The notes: generated from the letters alone by a model not told the origin. Positions 26,255-35,570 are shown, numbered from the stretch's first letter. The stretch: 64,000 nt of DNA from Flavobacterium sp. UBA6135 (GCF_002428305.1 NZ_DIVJ01000044.1:1-64000), one strand, 5' to 3'. Translations and numbers: made by a program.

Positions 26255-26683
26255 CTATTCTAAATCATCTATTAATTCTACCTCAACACCCGCTTTTTTT
26301 AAGAATTCAATTCCGCTATCGTCTTTGTATCCTTCAAAATAAACCACTCGTGTAATTCCTGATTGATGAATCAATTTACTACATTCTTTACATGGCGAAA
26401 GGGTGATGTATAACGTTGCTCCTTCACAAGATTGTGTGGAACCGGCAACTTTAAGAATGGCATTTGCTTCCGCATGCAACACATACCATTTCGTAATTCC
26501 TTCCTCATCTTCGCAACAATTTTCAAAACCGGAAGGCGTTCCGTTGTAACCATCAGAAATGATCATACGGTCTTTAACAATAATCGCTCCAACTTGCTTT
26601 CGTTTGCAATAAGAAAGTCGGCTCCACTCTTTCGCTATACGAAGGTAGGCTTTATCATATTTAGTGCGTTTCTTTTTATTCAT
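26255..26683 (-). CDS. dCMP deaminase
   Basis: 142 aa zinc deaminase with HAEANAIL and PCKECSKLI, and the GYNGTPSG stretch typical of deoxycytidylate deaminases (ComEB/Dcd1 type). It converts dCMP to dUMP for dTMP synthesis. It begins 25 bp after the HupE-like gene and ends 6 bp before the S41 gene, all on the minus strand, so a three-gene operon is likely. Confidence 0.88.
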   Translation of the reverse strand: MNKKKRTKYDKAYLRIAKEWSRLSYCKRKQVGAIIVKDRMIISDGYNGTPSGFENCCEDEEGITKWYVLHAEANAILKVAGSTQSCEGATLYITLSPCKECSKLIHQSGITRVVYFEGYKDDSGIEFLKKAGVEVELIDDLE

Positions 26684-26708
26684 TTTTTAACAACCAATTA
26701 TAAGACAT

Positions 26709-27302
26709 TTATCTGTTCCAAATAGGGCTTTCAATTATCATAGGAATCACAACACCAATGACAAAGGCTGTGGCAACCAAAGTCCAATCTCTTTTTGAAA
26801 ATCGAAAGAACGTTTGCACTACAAAAGATACAATCAACACTAAGAAAACCACTATAAGTTGAGCGGCTTCTATTCCCAGAGCAAATTGAAGTAACGGAAC
26901 TAGTTTTGAAGAGGCATCACCGGGAACAATTGATTTAAAGTAATTTGAAAACCCTAATCCGTGAATGATTCCGAAGAAAAGCGTAATGAATGCCACAACG
27001 CTTATACTCTCTTTTTTGCCTGATTTTCCGGCGGTAAACAGGTGAAAAAAAGCAGTAATCAAGATTGTTATTGGAATAAGAAATTCAACCAAAGATTCTT
27101 TAATTAAAACAATTTCATAAACCGAAAGCAGTAATGACAAGGTATGACCAATAGTAAAAAGTGTTACCAAAATTAATACCCTTTTCCAATCTTTAAAAGA
27201 ATAAGGCACCGTTAAAGCGATTAAAAAAAGTACATGATCATACGCATGAATATCCAAAACATGCTTCAATCCGACTGTAAAATAAACCCAGAATTCAGAC
27301 AT
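26709..27302 (-). CDS. HupE/UreJ-like membrane protein
   Basis: 197 aa with about six hydrophobic helices. An early HALDIHAYDH-like stretch (VGLKHVLDIHAYDHVLF), TIGHTLSLLL and GIIHGLGFSNYF are histidine motifs of the HupE/UreJ_2 family. Members have been linked to nickel/cobalt transport or to hydrogenase and urease loci, but none of these loci is visible here. The function is open. First gene of the probable operon with dCMP deaminase. Confidence 0.78.
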   Translation of the reverse strand: MSEFWVYFTVGLKHVLDIHAYDHVLFLIALTVPYSFKDWKRVLILVTLFTIGHTLSLLLSVYEIVLIKESLVEFLIPITILITAFFHLFTAGKSGKKESISVVAFITLFFGIIHGLGFSNYFKSIVPGDASSKLVPLLQFALGIEAAQLIVVFLVLIVSFVVQTFFRFSKRDWTLVATAFVIGVVIPMIIESPIWNR

Positions 27303-27412
27303 AACTACAGATTTAATAATTTGAGGCCCTCAAACTTACGATTTATTTCGAAAAAAGTAAGTTTTACCAATTAAAAGCTTGTGAAAAATTATTTAGAAAA
27401 AAGAATTAGAAT

Positions 27413-27420
27413 TATATTTG
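27413..27420 (+). promoter_or_regulatory. -7 box before TerB-like gene
   Basis: TATATTTG matches TAnnTTTG 26 bp before the ATG at 27446. No TTG is found at the expected -33 distance. Confidence 0.5.
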
Positions 27421-27445
27421 CACTACCAATAATTAACAAAAAAGT

Positions 27446-27877
27446 ATGTCAATTTCAGATTTATTTGATAGTGGTTTTAAAAACCGAAACAAGGGTCACT
27501 TTTCAGCAATTGTAAGAGTAGCTTTAAGCGATGGTGAGATTACACCTGAAGAAAAAGAATTTATAGATCGATTGGCTCGAAATTTAGAAATTTCGAAAGA
27601 TGAGTACGAAGAAATCATGGAAAACCCCATGAAATATCCGATTAATCCGCCATATTTATACATTCATCGATTGGAGCGTTTGTATGATTTAGCCCGAATG
27701 GTTTATGCAGATCATGTTTTGGGACCCAAACAAAAAGAAATTTTAACTAAATTTTCGTTGGCTTTAGGCTTTACGCCAAGTAATGTGAATTATATTGTTG
27801 ACAAAGCCTTGTCGTTGCTAGTTTTAAATGTAGATTTAGACACCTTTATTTTTGAAATGCAACACATGAATAAATAA
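27446..27877 (+). CDS. TerB-like (tellurite resistance fold) protein
   Basis: 143 aa, helical and soluble. HFSAIVRVALSDGEITPEEKEFIDRLARNLEIS is the TerB/DjlA-type motif with an acidic metal-binding loop (DGEITPEE). Family members bind metal and act in stress responses or as scaffolds; the name does not prove tellurite resistance. No other ter genes are nearby. Single gene with its own promoter and terminator. Confidence 0.75.
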   Translation: MSISDLFDSGFKNRNKGHFSAIVRVALSDGEITPEEKEFIDRLARNLEISKDEYEEIMENPMKYPINPPYLYIHRLERLYDLARMVYADHVLGPKQKEILTKFSLALGFTPSNVNYIVDKALSLLVLNVDLDTFIFEMQHMNK

Positions 27878-27880
27878 ATA

Positions 27881-27907
27881 AAAGCCCTGAAATTCAGGGC
27901 TTTTTTT
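27881..27907 (+). terminator. Intrinsic terminator after TerB-like gene
   Basis: AAAGCCCTGAA pairs with TTCAGGGCTTT and is followed by seven T. Confidence 0.92.
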
Positions 27908-28037
27908 ATGATTTCTTACGTTGTGTTTTCTTTGACTTCTTTGATTTTAACATGAAAAAACAAAATCAGCTACTTATTTTTTGTACTTTTATTTAACTAT
28001 TTATAATTCAAACAGTTATTAACTAAATTTTTGACTT

Positions 28038-28319
28038 ATGAAAACCATAAATAAACTACTGAAATTTGTGTTGCTTTTTTGTTTCCTCTCTGTTTCATTT
28101 CTTCATTCATCTTGTTCAAGTGATGACAAAAAAAAGGTTGAAATTTGCAACAACGGCATTGATGATGATGGCGATGGTTTTATAGATTGCGATGATTTTG
28201 ATTGTAATGAAAGTCCGTTTTGTGCTGTTGAAATTTGCAACAATGGCATTGACGACGACGGTGATGGTTTTATTGATTGCGACGATTTTGATTGCAACGA
28301 TTTCCCCGGATGTGATTAA
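28038..28319 (+). CDS. Small lipoprotein with two MopE-type EICNNGIDDDGDG repeats
   Basis: 93 aa. A signal peptide with lipobox (LHSSCSS) puts the mature protein on a lipid anchor. Almost the whole mature part is two copies of VEICNNGIDDDGDGFIDCDDFDCN (about 28 residues each). This is the MopE-like repeat with calcium-binding DxDxDG loops and paired cysteines. In known proteins this repeat is a short module inside large surface proteins; here it stands alone. At the DNA level the two copies are nearly identical. Role unknown; a calcium-binding surface peptide is the simplest guess. Confidence 0.8.
   Translation: MKTINKLLKFVLLFCFLSVSFLHSSCSSDDKKKVEICNNGIDDDGDGFIDCDDFDCNESPFCAVEICNNGIDDDGDGFIDCDDFDCNDFPGCD
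28138..28296 (+). repeat. Two-copy tandem coding repeat
   Basis: A roughly 69-bp block starting GTTGAAATTTGCAACAA occurs at 28138 and again at 28228, 90 bp apart. Differences are mostly silent (GATGAT/GACGAC), so the protein sequence is held while the DNA has begun to drift. Confidence 0.8.
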
Positions 28320-28415
28320 TCAGAGCCATTCCGTAATCATTTAATTCTTTTACAAAACAAATAAAGTCTTGAAAAATCAAGACTCCATTGTTGTGTTTAT
28401 AATTTTCTGAATTAA

Positions 28416-29423
28416 TTACTTATAATTTGCCATAAATTCTTCTGCCTTTTCTACCATTTTTTTACTCCCACAAAAGAATGGAGCTCTTTCATGTAGTTCT
28501 TTTGGTTGAATTTCCATAATTCTGTTGTAACCATCAGACGCTTTACCACCCGCTTGTTCTGCAATAAAAGCCATAGGATTGCACTCATAAAGCAAACGTA
28601 ACTTCCCGTTTGGGGCTTTTGAACTGGTTGGATAAATATAAATTCCTCCTTTTATCATGTTTCTGTGAAAATCAGAAACCAAACTACCAATATATCTTGA
28701 TGTATAAGGCCTGTCATCTTCTTCCGATTGACAATATTTGATATAATCTTTCACCCCTTGTGGAAAATGCACATAATTTCCTTCGTTAATGGAATATATG
28801 TTTCCTGTTTCCGAATATTTCATGTTGGGATGCGATAAATAAAATGCACCAATAGCGGGGTTTAAGGTGAATCCGTTAACGCCATGTCCTGTTGTATATA
28901 CCAACATTGTAGATGTTCCATAAATCACATAACCTGCTGCAACTTGATTGATGCCGGGTTGCAGGAAATCTTCGGAAGTTGCCGGCGAACCAATTGGTGT
29001 GATTCGTCTGTAAACCGAAAAAATAGTGCCCACAGAAACATTCACATCAATATTTGAAGAACCATCTAGCGGATCCATTAAAACTACATATTTATTATTG
29101 TGTCCTTTATCGCTTCCTGCAACGGTAATGAATTCGTCATTTTCTTCTGAAGCAATTCCACACACAATTTCACGATTGATTAGCGTTTGAATAAACACTT
29201 CGTTAGCATAAACATCCAATTTTTGTTGGTCTTCACCCTGAATGTTTTGTTCTCCGGCTGCCCCAACAATGTCCACCAAACCGGCTTTATTCACTTTATA
29301 ATTAACCACTTTGGCAGCTAATCGAATAGAATTAATGATTCTGGAAAGTTCTCCGGTTGAATATTGAAACTCTTCTTGCTTTTCGATGATAAACTCACCT
29401 AAGGTTTTGTTGCGTTCTTCCAT
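28416..29423 (-). CDS. fbp: Class I fructose-1,6-bisphosphatase
   Basis: 335 aa. Hydrolyses fructose-1,6-bisphosphate in gluconeogenesis. The metal-binding motif DPLDGSSNIDVNVSVGTIFSVY is exact for class I FBPases, and EQAGGKASDG lies near the C-terminus. GAAGEQNIQGEDQQKLD supplies the usual N-terminal part. Length is normal. Single gene on the minus strand. Confidence 0.96.
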   Translation of the reverse strand: MEERNKTLGEFIIEKQEEFQYSTGELSRIINSIRLAAKVVNYKVNKAGLVDIVGAAGEQNIQGEDQQKLDVYANEVFIQTLINREIVCGIASEENDEFITVAGSDKGHNNKYVVLMDPLDGSSNIDVNVSVGTIFSVYRRITPIGSPATSEDFLQPGINQVAAGYVIYGTSTMLVYTTGHGVNGFTLNPAIGAFYLSHPNMKYSETGNIYSINEGNYVHFPQGVKDYIKYCQSEEDDRPYTSRYIGSLVSDFHRNMIKGGIYIYPTSSKAPNGKLRLLYECNPMAFIAEQAGGKASDGYNRIMEIQPKELHERAPFFCGSKKMVEKAEEFMANYK

Positions 29424-29513
29424 TACGAAATCGATGTAGTTGTGTTAGTGGCACAAATATCGATATTTTTGTGATACCTATGAAAATATTATTCAAATCA
29501 ATTTTTAGAATTG

Positions 29514-29521
29514 TAATTTTG
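29514..29521 (+). promoter_or_regulatory. -7 box before GNAT gene
   Basis: TAATTTTG matches TAnnTTTG 22 bp before the GTG start at 29543. No clear -33 TTG. Confidence 0.45.
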
Positions 29522-29542
29522 TTTCCTTAAAAAAAATATAGC

Positions 29543-30022
29543 GTGCAAATTAGAAAAGCAGTTCCTGAAGACATGCCGGCCGTTTTAGAACTAATAAACG
29601 AGTTGGCCATTTTTGAAAAAGAACCTGAGGCAGTGGTAGTCACCGTTGCGGATTTGGTTCGTGATGGTTTTGGAGAGCAACCTCTTTTTCATGTTTTTGT
29701 TGCAGAAAACCAAACAGAGATTATTGGAATGGCCCTTTATTATTATCGTTTTTCCACTTGGAAAGGCAAAACTATTCACTTGGAAGACTTGATTGTTAAA
29801 GAAAGTCAACGAGGAACCGGAGCCGGATTTGCATTATATACTGAGATAATTAAACAAGGAAAAAAAGACAACGTTAGAAGAATTGAGTGGAATGTTCTGG
29901 ATTGGAATACGCCTGCTATTGATTTTTACATCAAATCGGGTGCAAAAGTACTTGAAGATTGGCGTGTAGTTCAAATGGATGAACAAGGAATTACTTCATT
30001 TTTAGAAAAAATCAGCAATTAA
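29543..30022 (+). CDS. GNAT family N-acetyltransferase
   Basis: 159 aa with a GTG start; no upstream in-frame ATG is available. MQIRKAVPEDMPAVLELINELAIFEK opens the GNAT fold. IHLEDLIVKESQRGTGAGFAL holds the acetyl-CoA pyrophosphate loop (Q/RxxGxG/A). WNVLDWNTPAIDFYIKSGA is the C-terminal part shared with diamine acetyltransferases. The substrate is unknown; the overall look is SSAT-like. Followed after 6 bp by aspartokinase, so co-transcribed. Confidence 0.87.
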   Translation: MQIRKAVPEDMPAVLELINELAIFEKEPEAVVVTVADLVRDGFGEQPLFHVFVAENQTEIIGMALYYYRFSTWKGKTIHLEDLIVKESQRGTGAGFALYTEIIKQGKKDNVRRIEWNVLDWNTPAIDFYIKSGAKVLEDWRVVQMDEQGITSFLEKISN

Positions 30023-30028
30023 AAATTT

Positions 30029-31282
30029 ATGAAACTATTCAAATTTGGTGGAGCATCCGTAAAAGATGCTAATGGCATTAAAAATGTTTTTGATGTTTTG
30101 CAAAAAGTGGGTTATGAAAATGTTTTGGTTATAATATCTGCAATGGGAAAAACCACCAATGCGTTGGAAGTAGTTATTAAAAACTATTTTGAAAAATCAG
30201 AGGAACTACAAGAATCCATTCAGGAAGTAAAAAAATACCATTTACAGATTATAATGGAACTTTTTGAAGACGATAAAAACCCTGTTTTCAAAGCGGTAAA
30301 TCAGCACTTTGAAGACATGGACTATTTTTTAAGTCATAACAAATCCCCTAATTATAATTTTGTTTACGATCAAATTGTAAGTTATGGTGAATTGATTTCT
30401 ACCACAATAGTTAGTCATTATTTCAACTCGTGTGGTTTAAAAAACAATTGGTTGGATGTTCGAAATTTCATAAAAACCGATACCACCTATCGTGATGCTA
30501 CGGTTGATTGGGATCAAACTTTAGAATTGATTTCTAAAAATGTAAAACGCAAAACACTAAACATCACACAAGGATTTTTAGGTGCCGATCCCAACAATTT
30601 TACTACCACATTAGGTAGAGAAGGCTCTGATTACACGGCTGCCATTTTTGCTTATTGTCTCAATGCAGAAAGTGTTACCATTTGGAAAGATGTTCCAGGC
30701 GTTTTAAATGCCGATCCGAGGTATTTTGAAAATGCCATTTTGTTAAATCAAATTTCGTATCGAGAAGCTATTGAGTTGGCTTTTTATGGAGCTACTGTCA
30801 TTCACCCAAAAACGTTGCAACCGTTACAGCGTAAAGAGATTCCATTATTTGTAAAATCGTTTTTAAACCCATTACTTCCAGGAACCAGCGTTTCAAAAGG
30901 AGCCGATTTGGTGCCGCAAACGCCTTGTTTTATTGTGAAAAAAAATCAGTTGTTGATTTCATTATCTTCAATTGACTTTTCATTCATCATGGAAGAACAC
31001 ATCAGTGAAATTTTCCGATTGTTTCATGAATATCAAATAAAAGTGAGTTTAATTCAAAATTCAGCCATTAGTTTTTCTGTATGTGTTGAAGATAAATTCA
31101 ATCACTTTAATGAATTAAAAAGCTTGTTGTCAAAACGATTTCAAATTAGCTGGCATGAAAATGTATCGTTGTTTACCATTCGTCATTTTAATGAAAATGC
31201 CATAAAGATTGTAGAAACTGACAAAACCGTTTTAGTAAAACAAATTTTGGGCGATACGATTCAGATTGTAACGAAGGAGTAA
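30029..31282 (+). CDS. Aspartate kinase (monofunctional)
   Basis: 417 aa. KFGGASVKDANGIKN is the N-terminal kinase motif, and TLGREGSDYTAAIFA plus VPGVLNADPR complete the amino-acid kinase fold. About 130 C-terminal residues form an ACT region. It phosphorylates aspartate at the head of lysine, threonine and methionine synthesis. Not fused to homoserine dehydrogenase. Common annotation would be lysC; I leave the symbol blank because paralogues are usual. Confidence 0.93.
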   Translation: MKLFKFGGASVKDANGIKNVFDVLQKVGYENVLVIISAMGKTTNALEVVIKNYFEKSEELQESIQEVKKYHLQIIMELFEDDKNPVFKAVNQHFEDMDYFLSHNKSPNYNFVYDQIVSYGELISTTIVSHYFNSCGLKNNWLDVRNFIKTDTTYRDATVDWDQTLELISKNVKRKTLNITQGFLGADPNNFTTTLGREGSDYTAAIFAYCLNAESVTIWKDVPGVLNADPRYFENAILLNQISYREAIELAFYGATVIHPKTLQPLQRKEIPLFVKSFLNPLLPGTSVSKGADLVPQTPCFIVKKNQLLISLSSIDFSFIMEEHISEIFRLFHEYQIKVSLIQNSAISFSVCVEDKFNHFNELKSLLSKRFQISWHENVSLFTIRHFNENAIKIVETDKTVLVKQILGDTIQIVTKE

Positions 31283-31359
31283 GTTGAATTTTTAGATTTT
31301 TGGAATATTTGATTTTTCAATCAAACACGCTTACTTTCCTAAATTCCAACAATAAATAC

Positions 31360-31367
31360 TACTTTTG
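31360..31367 (+). promoter_or_regulatory. -7 box before large outer-membrane gene
   Basis: TACTTTTG matches TAnnTTTG 22 bp before the ATG at 31390. Confidence 0.45.
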
Positions 31368-31389
31368 AGGTTTTGGAGTTATAGTATTT

Positions 31390-34300
31390 ATGTTGAAAAA
31401 ATGTGTTTTAGGGCTACTTTTACTACTGATTTCAAGTCTTTCGGCTCAGGAAAGCGAAACGCCGTATCAATCAAAAAAAGTTGTAGCATCAAAAGACACC
31501 ATTTCACTTGAAAAAGTGAGCATCAACAAAGCTTTTTTTAAAATTTTTGACTCTAATGGTGTTGAAATTGACACTTCGTATTATGTAACAAATTTTCAAA
31601 AAGGCACTTTGCTTTTTAAAAAGGAGTTTAACAACAGTGACACACTAACGGTTCGCTATCTTAAATTTCCCGATTATCTAACCAAAACTTACAGTGTTTT
31701 TGACGAAATTCAAATAGTTCCCAATCAAACAGGATATGGTGATTTGTATCGTTTTTCAAAAGATCCAAAAAAAATAAACACCCCATTTAGCGGTTTAACT
31801 ACTTCAGGAAGTATAACCCGAGGTTTGACCGTTGGAAACAATCAAAATGCGGTTGTAAATTCAAATTTAGACCTTCAAATTAGTGGAAAAATTTCCAATG
31901 ATGTTAGCATTAGAGCATCCATTCAAGACAGTAATATTCCACTTCAGGAAGGCGGTTACTCTCAGAAATTAGATGAGTTTGATCAGATTTTCATTGAATT
32001 ATATGCTAAAAATTGGAAAATTCGAGCCGGTGATTTGTTCTTAGAAAACCGACAGTCTCGTTTTTTAAATTTCAATAAAAAAGTACAAGGAATTGCCACT
32101 GATTTTAGTTTTGGAACTCCTGAAAAACGAACTACCGTTACTGCATCAGCAGCATTAGTTCGCGGTCAATATGCCAAAAGCAACTTTATTGGTCAAGAAG
32201 GCAATCAAGGTCCGTATAAATTACGAGGGAACAATGGCGAACTTTATGTACTGGTTATTTCAGGTTCAGAACGTGTTTATGTGAACGGTTTGTTGCTGCA
32301 ACGCGGTGAAAACAATCAGTATATTATCGATTATAACGCGGGTGAAATTATTTTTACATCGTTGTATCCCATCACTTCCGAAATGCGAATCACCATTGAA
32401 TACCAATATGCAGAACGAAGTTATACCCGATTGATTACTTATGGCGGCGTTACTCATGAGCAAAAAAAGTGGCAAATTGGTGGTTATGTCTATTCTGAAA
32501 ATGACATAAAAAACCAACCACTTCAACAAAATCTCTCACCAGAACAAGTGGAAGTTTTAAAAAATGCCGGTGACGACATCAATTTAATGAATGCCCCATC
32601 TGCTTATTTAGACAGTTTTTCGGAGAATAAAATTTTGTATAAAAAAACATTTATAAACGATGTTGAAGTTTTTGAATTTTCAAATAACCCGGAGGACGAA
32701 TTATACAACGTGCGATTTAGTTTGGTTGGCAATAATAATGGGAATTATATCTTGACCAACAGCCAAGCCATTGGCAGGATTTATGAATATGTTGCCCCAA
32801 TAGCCGGAATTCCGCAAGGAAATTACGAGCCCATTATTCGATTAGTGGCTCCAACTAAAATTCAAATTGCCACGCTGTTAGGAAAATTTTCGCCCAACGA
32901 AAAAACCGTTGTTGATTTTGAATTGGGAATAAGCAATAATGACAAAAATTTGTTTTCAAACATAGACGACGGAAACAACCAAGGAATTGCCGGAAGAATT
33001 AACGCAAGACAACGTTTATTTACAGGAAAATGGACATTGGATGCTTTGGCAAATTACCAATTTGTGCAAAAAGATTTTCAAACCATTGAACGATTATTTA
33101 CCATTGAATTTGATCGCGATTGGAGTTTGAACAATCCAATGGGCAATCAGAGTTTATTAATTTCAGGTTTAGAATTGCGAAATGCAGAAAAAGGATTTGT
33201 TCGCTATCAATTGGAAAAATTAAATTTTTCTGAAAGCTTTTCCGGTAACCGACATTTGGTGGAAGGAATTTATAAAGATAAAAACTGGAGCCTTCAAAAT
33301 CAGGGTAGTTTTATGAAAAGTGACAGTGATGTGGCCGATTCCAAATTTTTAAGAAACCAAACACAAGTCCGCTATCATTTTGATAAAAATTGGGTAGGCA
33401 CAAGTTATAGAATGGAAGATGTTTCAGAAAAAATTAAGGCCACCAACACCTTTTCACCATTAAGTCAACGTTTTAACGAATATGGTGTTTTTGCCGGAAG
33501 AGGCGACAGTACGAAAGTTTTTGTTGAAATTGGCTACTTACATCGAGTTAATGACAGTTTACAAAACGGATCGATAGAACGAGTAAACAAGTCCAATTCC
33601 TATTATATCAAATCCAAATTGATTCAAAATGACAAAAGTGATTTAAGCTTGTTTGTCAACTATCGAAATTTAAAATATATCGATACTTCGCGTCCTGATG
33701 AAACTTCGTTAAATTCTCGCTTGCTTTATAACGATCGCTTTTTTAATCAATTGGTACAAATTACTTCGGCTTTTGAAACCAGTTCCGGAACCATTGCAGA
33801 GCAAGAGTTTACCTATGTTGAAGTAGAACCCGGTTTAGGGATTTATACCTGGATTGATTACAACGGTAACGGTATTCAAGAATTAGAAGAGTTTGAAGTA
33901 GCTCCATTTCCGGATCAAGCCCGTTATATTCGAGTTTTTCTGCCCAATCAGGTTTTTGTACCCACTCATCAAAACAAATTTTCGCAATCGGTGACTTTAA
34001 ATCCGATACAATGGCAAAACGAAAAAGGAATTAAAAAGTTGGCTTCCTATTTTTATAACCAAACCTCCTTTTTAGTAGATCGGAAAATCAGAAGATCGGA
34101 AAACAATTTTGATTTGAATCCGTTTTCTAATGACGCCACTGATTTGTTAGGGTTGAATGCTTCGTTTAGAAACAGTTTGTTTTACAACCGTGGAAAACAA
34201 AAGCATTCTTTAACCTATACTTATATAAACAATCGTGCAAAAAATTTACTTTCTTCCGGTTCACAAGAAGTTAAAAACAGTTCGCATCAAATGCAATATG

Positions 34301-34797
34301 CCCATCTTTTTCAAAAAACATGGCTTTTATCTTTCTTAGGAAAAACAGTTGTTTCTGAAAGCGAATCTGAAAATTTTGAAATTCGAAATTTTGAAATAAA
34401 TGGTTATCAACTGGCTCCAAAACTGGCTTATTTGTTTTCACAAAGCACCAGTTTGGATGTTTTTTATGAATACCAAATCAAAACCAATCAAATAAATGAT
34501 TTGGAAGAATTACAACAACAACGCATTGGTACTTCTTTCACCTATTCAGGCAAAAAACAATTTACTATGAATGGTGAATTTTCACTTTATAACAATGATT
34601 TTTTCGGAAATGCTACCTCTGCTGTTGGCTTTCAAATGCTGGAGGGATTGCTTCCCGGAAGAAATCAAACGTGGCGATTATTACTCCAAAAAAACCTGAC
34701 ACAATTTTTAGATATCAACGTGAACTATCAAGGAAGAAAAAGTGAAACCAGCAAAAGTATCCACACGGGAAGTGTTCAATTGAGAGCTTATTTTTAA
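31390..34797 (+). CDS. Large predicted outer-membrane beta-barrel protein
   Basis: 1135 aa with a signal peptide (LLLLLISSLSAQE). The sequence is dominated by alternating beta strands and ends in an aromatic strand (SVQLRAYF), as outer-membrane barrels do. The segment SGSITRGLTVGNNQNAVVNSNLDLQISGKI is a recognisable conserved block in Bacteroidota surface proteins. GELYVLVISGSERVYVNG and DYNAGEIIFTSLYPIT suggest beta-sandwich domains before the barrel. I do not know a function. Single transcription unit. Confidence 0.7.
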   Translation: MLKKCVLGLLLLLISSLSAQESETPYQSKKVVASKDTISLEKVSINKAFFKIFDSNGVEIDTSYYVTNFQKGTLLFKKEFNNSDTLTVRYLKFPDYLTKTYSVFDEIQIVPNQTGYGDLYRFSKDPKKINTPFSGLTTSGSITRGLTVGNNQNAVVNSNLDLQISGKISNDVSIRASIQDSNIPLQEGGYSQKLDEFDQIFIELYAKNWKIRAGDLFLENRQSRFLNFNKKVQGIATDFSFGTPEKRTTVTASAALVRGQYAKSNFIGQEGNQGPYKLRGNNGELYVLVISGSERVYVNGLLLQRGENNQYIIDYNAGEIIFTSLYPITSEMRITIEYQYAERSYTRLITYGGVTHEQKKWQIGGYVYSENDIKNQPLQQNLSPEQVEVLKNAGDDINLMNAPSAYLDSFSENKILYKKTFINDVEVFEFSNNPEDELYNVRFSLVGNNNGNYILTNSQAIGRIYEYVAPIAGIPQGNYEPIIRLVAPTKIQIATLLGKFSPNEKTVVDFELGISNNDKNLFSNIDDGNNQGIAGRINARQRLFTGKWTLDALANYQFVQKDFQTIERLFTIEFDRDWSLNNPMGNQSLLISGLELRNAEKGFVRYQLEKLNFSESFSGNRHLVEGIYKDKNWSLQNQGSFMKSDSDVADSKFLRNQTQVRYHFDKNWVGTSYRMEDVSEKIKATNTFSPLSQRFNEYGVFAGRGDSTKVFVEIGYLHRVNDSLQNGSIERVNKSNSYYIKSKLIQNDKSDLSLFVNYRNLKYIDTSRPDETSLNSRLLYNDRFFNQLVQITSAFETSSGTIAEQEFTYVEVEPGLGIYTWIDYNGNGIQELEEFEVAPFPDQARYIRVFLPNQVFVPTHQNKFSQSVTLNPIQWQNEKGIKKLASYFYNQTSFLVDRKIRRSENNFDLNPFSNDATDLLGLNASFRNSLFYNRGKQKHSLTYTYINNRAKNLLSSGSQEVKNSSHQMQYAHLFQKTWLLSFLGKTVVSESESENFEIRNFEINGYQLAPKLAYLFSQSTSLDVFYEYQIKTNQINDLEELQQQRIGTSFTYSGKKQFTMNGEFSLYNNDFFGNATSAVGFQMLEGLLPGRNQTWRLLLQKNLTQFLDINVNYQGRKSETSKSIHTGSVQLRAYF

Positions 34798-34835
34798 GAC
34801 TTCGTTAAAAATAGTGCTGACAGCATGGAAATTAC

Positions 34836-34843
34836 TATATTTG
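34836..34843 (+). promoter_or_regulatory. -7 box before the 34864 lipoprotein
   Basis: TATATTTG matches TAnnTTTG. It lies inside the longer frame that begins at 34825 and so argues for the ATG at 34864. Confidence 0.55.
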
Positions 34844-34863
34844 AATTTGAAAAAACACTACTT

Positions 34864-35367
34864 ATGAAATCAAAAACTATTTTATTGCTACTTTTGGCAA
34901 GTACATTCATAGCAACTTCATGCAAAAAAAATGAAGAAGAAGCCACTCAAGAAGCAACAGCAACCACACAAGAAGCACCAATAATCACCACTACTCCTGC
35001 TGCAACACCGGCAAATACATCGACACCGACCGGAGAAGCTCCAAAATTAAATCCGCCACACGGAGAACCATTTCACCGTTGTGACATTGCCGTTGGAGCT
35101 CCGTTAGATGGTCCTTCAAACCCAAATGCAGAAGCAAATATGAATGCCGGAGCAACAACCGGAGAACCTAAATCGTTTTTTAAATCGGTTCAAAGCAATA
35201 ACCCAACACCAACCCAAACAGCACCGGCTCCTACAGCTACAACAAGTGCAACTCCTGCAACGCAGCCCACTGCAACAGCTGCAAATACACCAAAACCAAA
35301 AATGAATCCGGCACACGGACAACCGCATCACCGATGTGACATTGCCGTTGGAGCACCATTGGATTAA
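34864..35367 (+). CDS. Lipoprotein with duplicated HGxPxHRCDIAVGAPLD motif
   Basis: 167 aa. Signal with lipobox (FIATSCKKN), then a low-complexity Ala/Thr/Pro/Glu-rich linker. The motif NPPHGEPFHRCDIAVGAPLD occurs around residue 60, and NPAHGQPHHRCDIAVGAPLD ends the protein. Each carries two or three His and one Cys, which could bind metal, although nothing proves this. Start chosen at 34864 (promoter box and signal peptide) rather than 34825. The function is unknown. It is the last chromosomal gene before the integrated element. Confidence 0.72.
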   Translation: MKSKTILLLLLASTFIATSCKKNEEEATQEATATTQEAPIITTTPAATPANTSTPTGEAPKLNPPHGEPFHRCDIAVGAPLDGPSNPNAEANMNAGATTGEPKSFFKSVQSNNPTPTQTAPAPTATTSATPATQPTATAANTPKPKMNPAHGQPHHRCDIAVGAPLD

Positions 35368-35383
35368 TTTCAAAATAGAAAAT

Positions 35384-35418
35384 AAAAAAACCGCAACTTT
35401 AAAAATTGCGGTTTTTTT
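35384..35418. terminator. Terminator hairpin at the left element boundary
   Basis: AAAAAACCGCAA (35385-35396) pairs with TTGCGGTTTTTT (35406-35417). It has an A-run on the left and a T-run on the right, so it works in both directions. It ends the lipoprotein gene. Read on the minus strand it stands directly after the duplicated tRNA 3' end, so it is probably the original terminator of the tRNA-Ala gene. Confidence 0.85.
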
Positions 35419-35435
35419 GTGGAGAAGATGGGGCT
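35419..35435. repeat. attL: 17-bp copy of the tRNA-Ala 3' end
   Basis: GTGGAGAAGATGGGGCT is identical to 58372-58388, the 3' end of the tRNA-Ala gene. It is the left boundary of the integrated element; core crossover lies within it. Confidence 0.9.
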
Positions 35436-35501
35436 TATATTTTCCTAATTCCAAAAAATACAAATCCTTTACAAAATAACACAAACTTCAACAAAATCAA
35501 G

Positions 35502-35530
35502 GCTTTACGATAATAAGTAAAGCTTTTTTT
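35502..35530 (+). terminator. Insulating terminator upstream of the integrase
   Basis: GCTTTAC (35502-35508) pairs with GTAAAGC (35517-35523), followed by seven T. It would stop chromosomal transcription from entering the element. Confidence 0.75.
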
Positions 35531-35570
35531 ATTGGATAGATTTGATTTATATTGTATGTTTTTTAGTAAA

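Noticed and set aside
28138..28296. Repeats that might look like a short CRISPR
   Set aside because: Only two copies, in frame, encoding the MopE repeat; no spacers and no cas genes.
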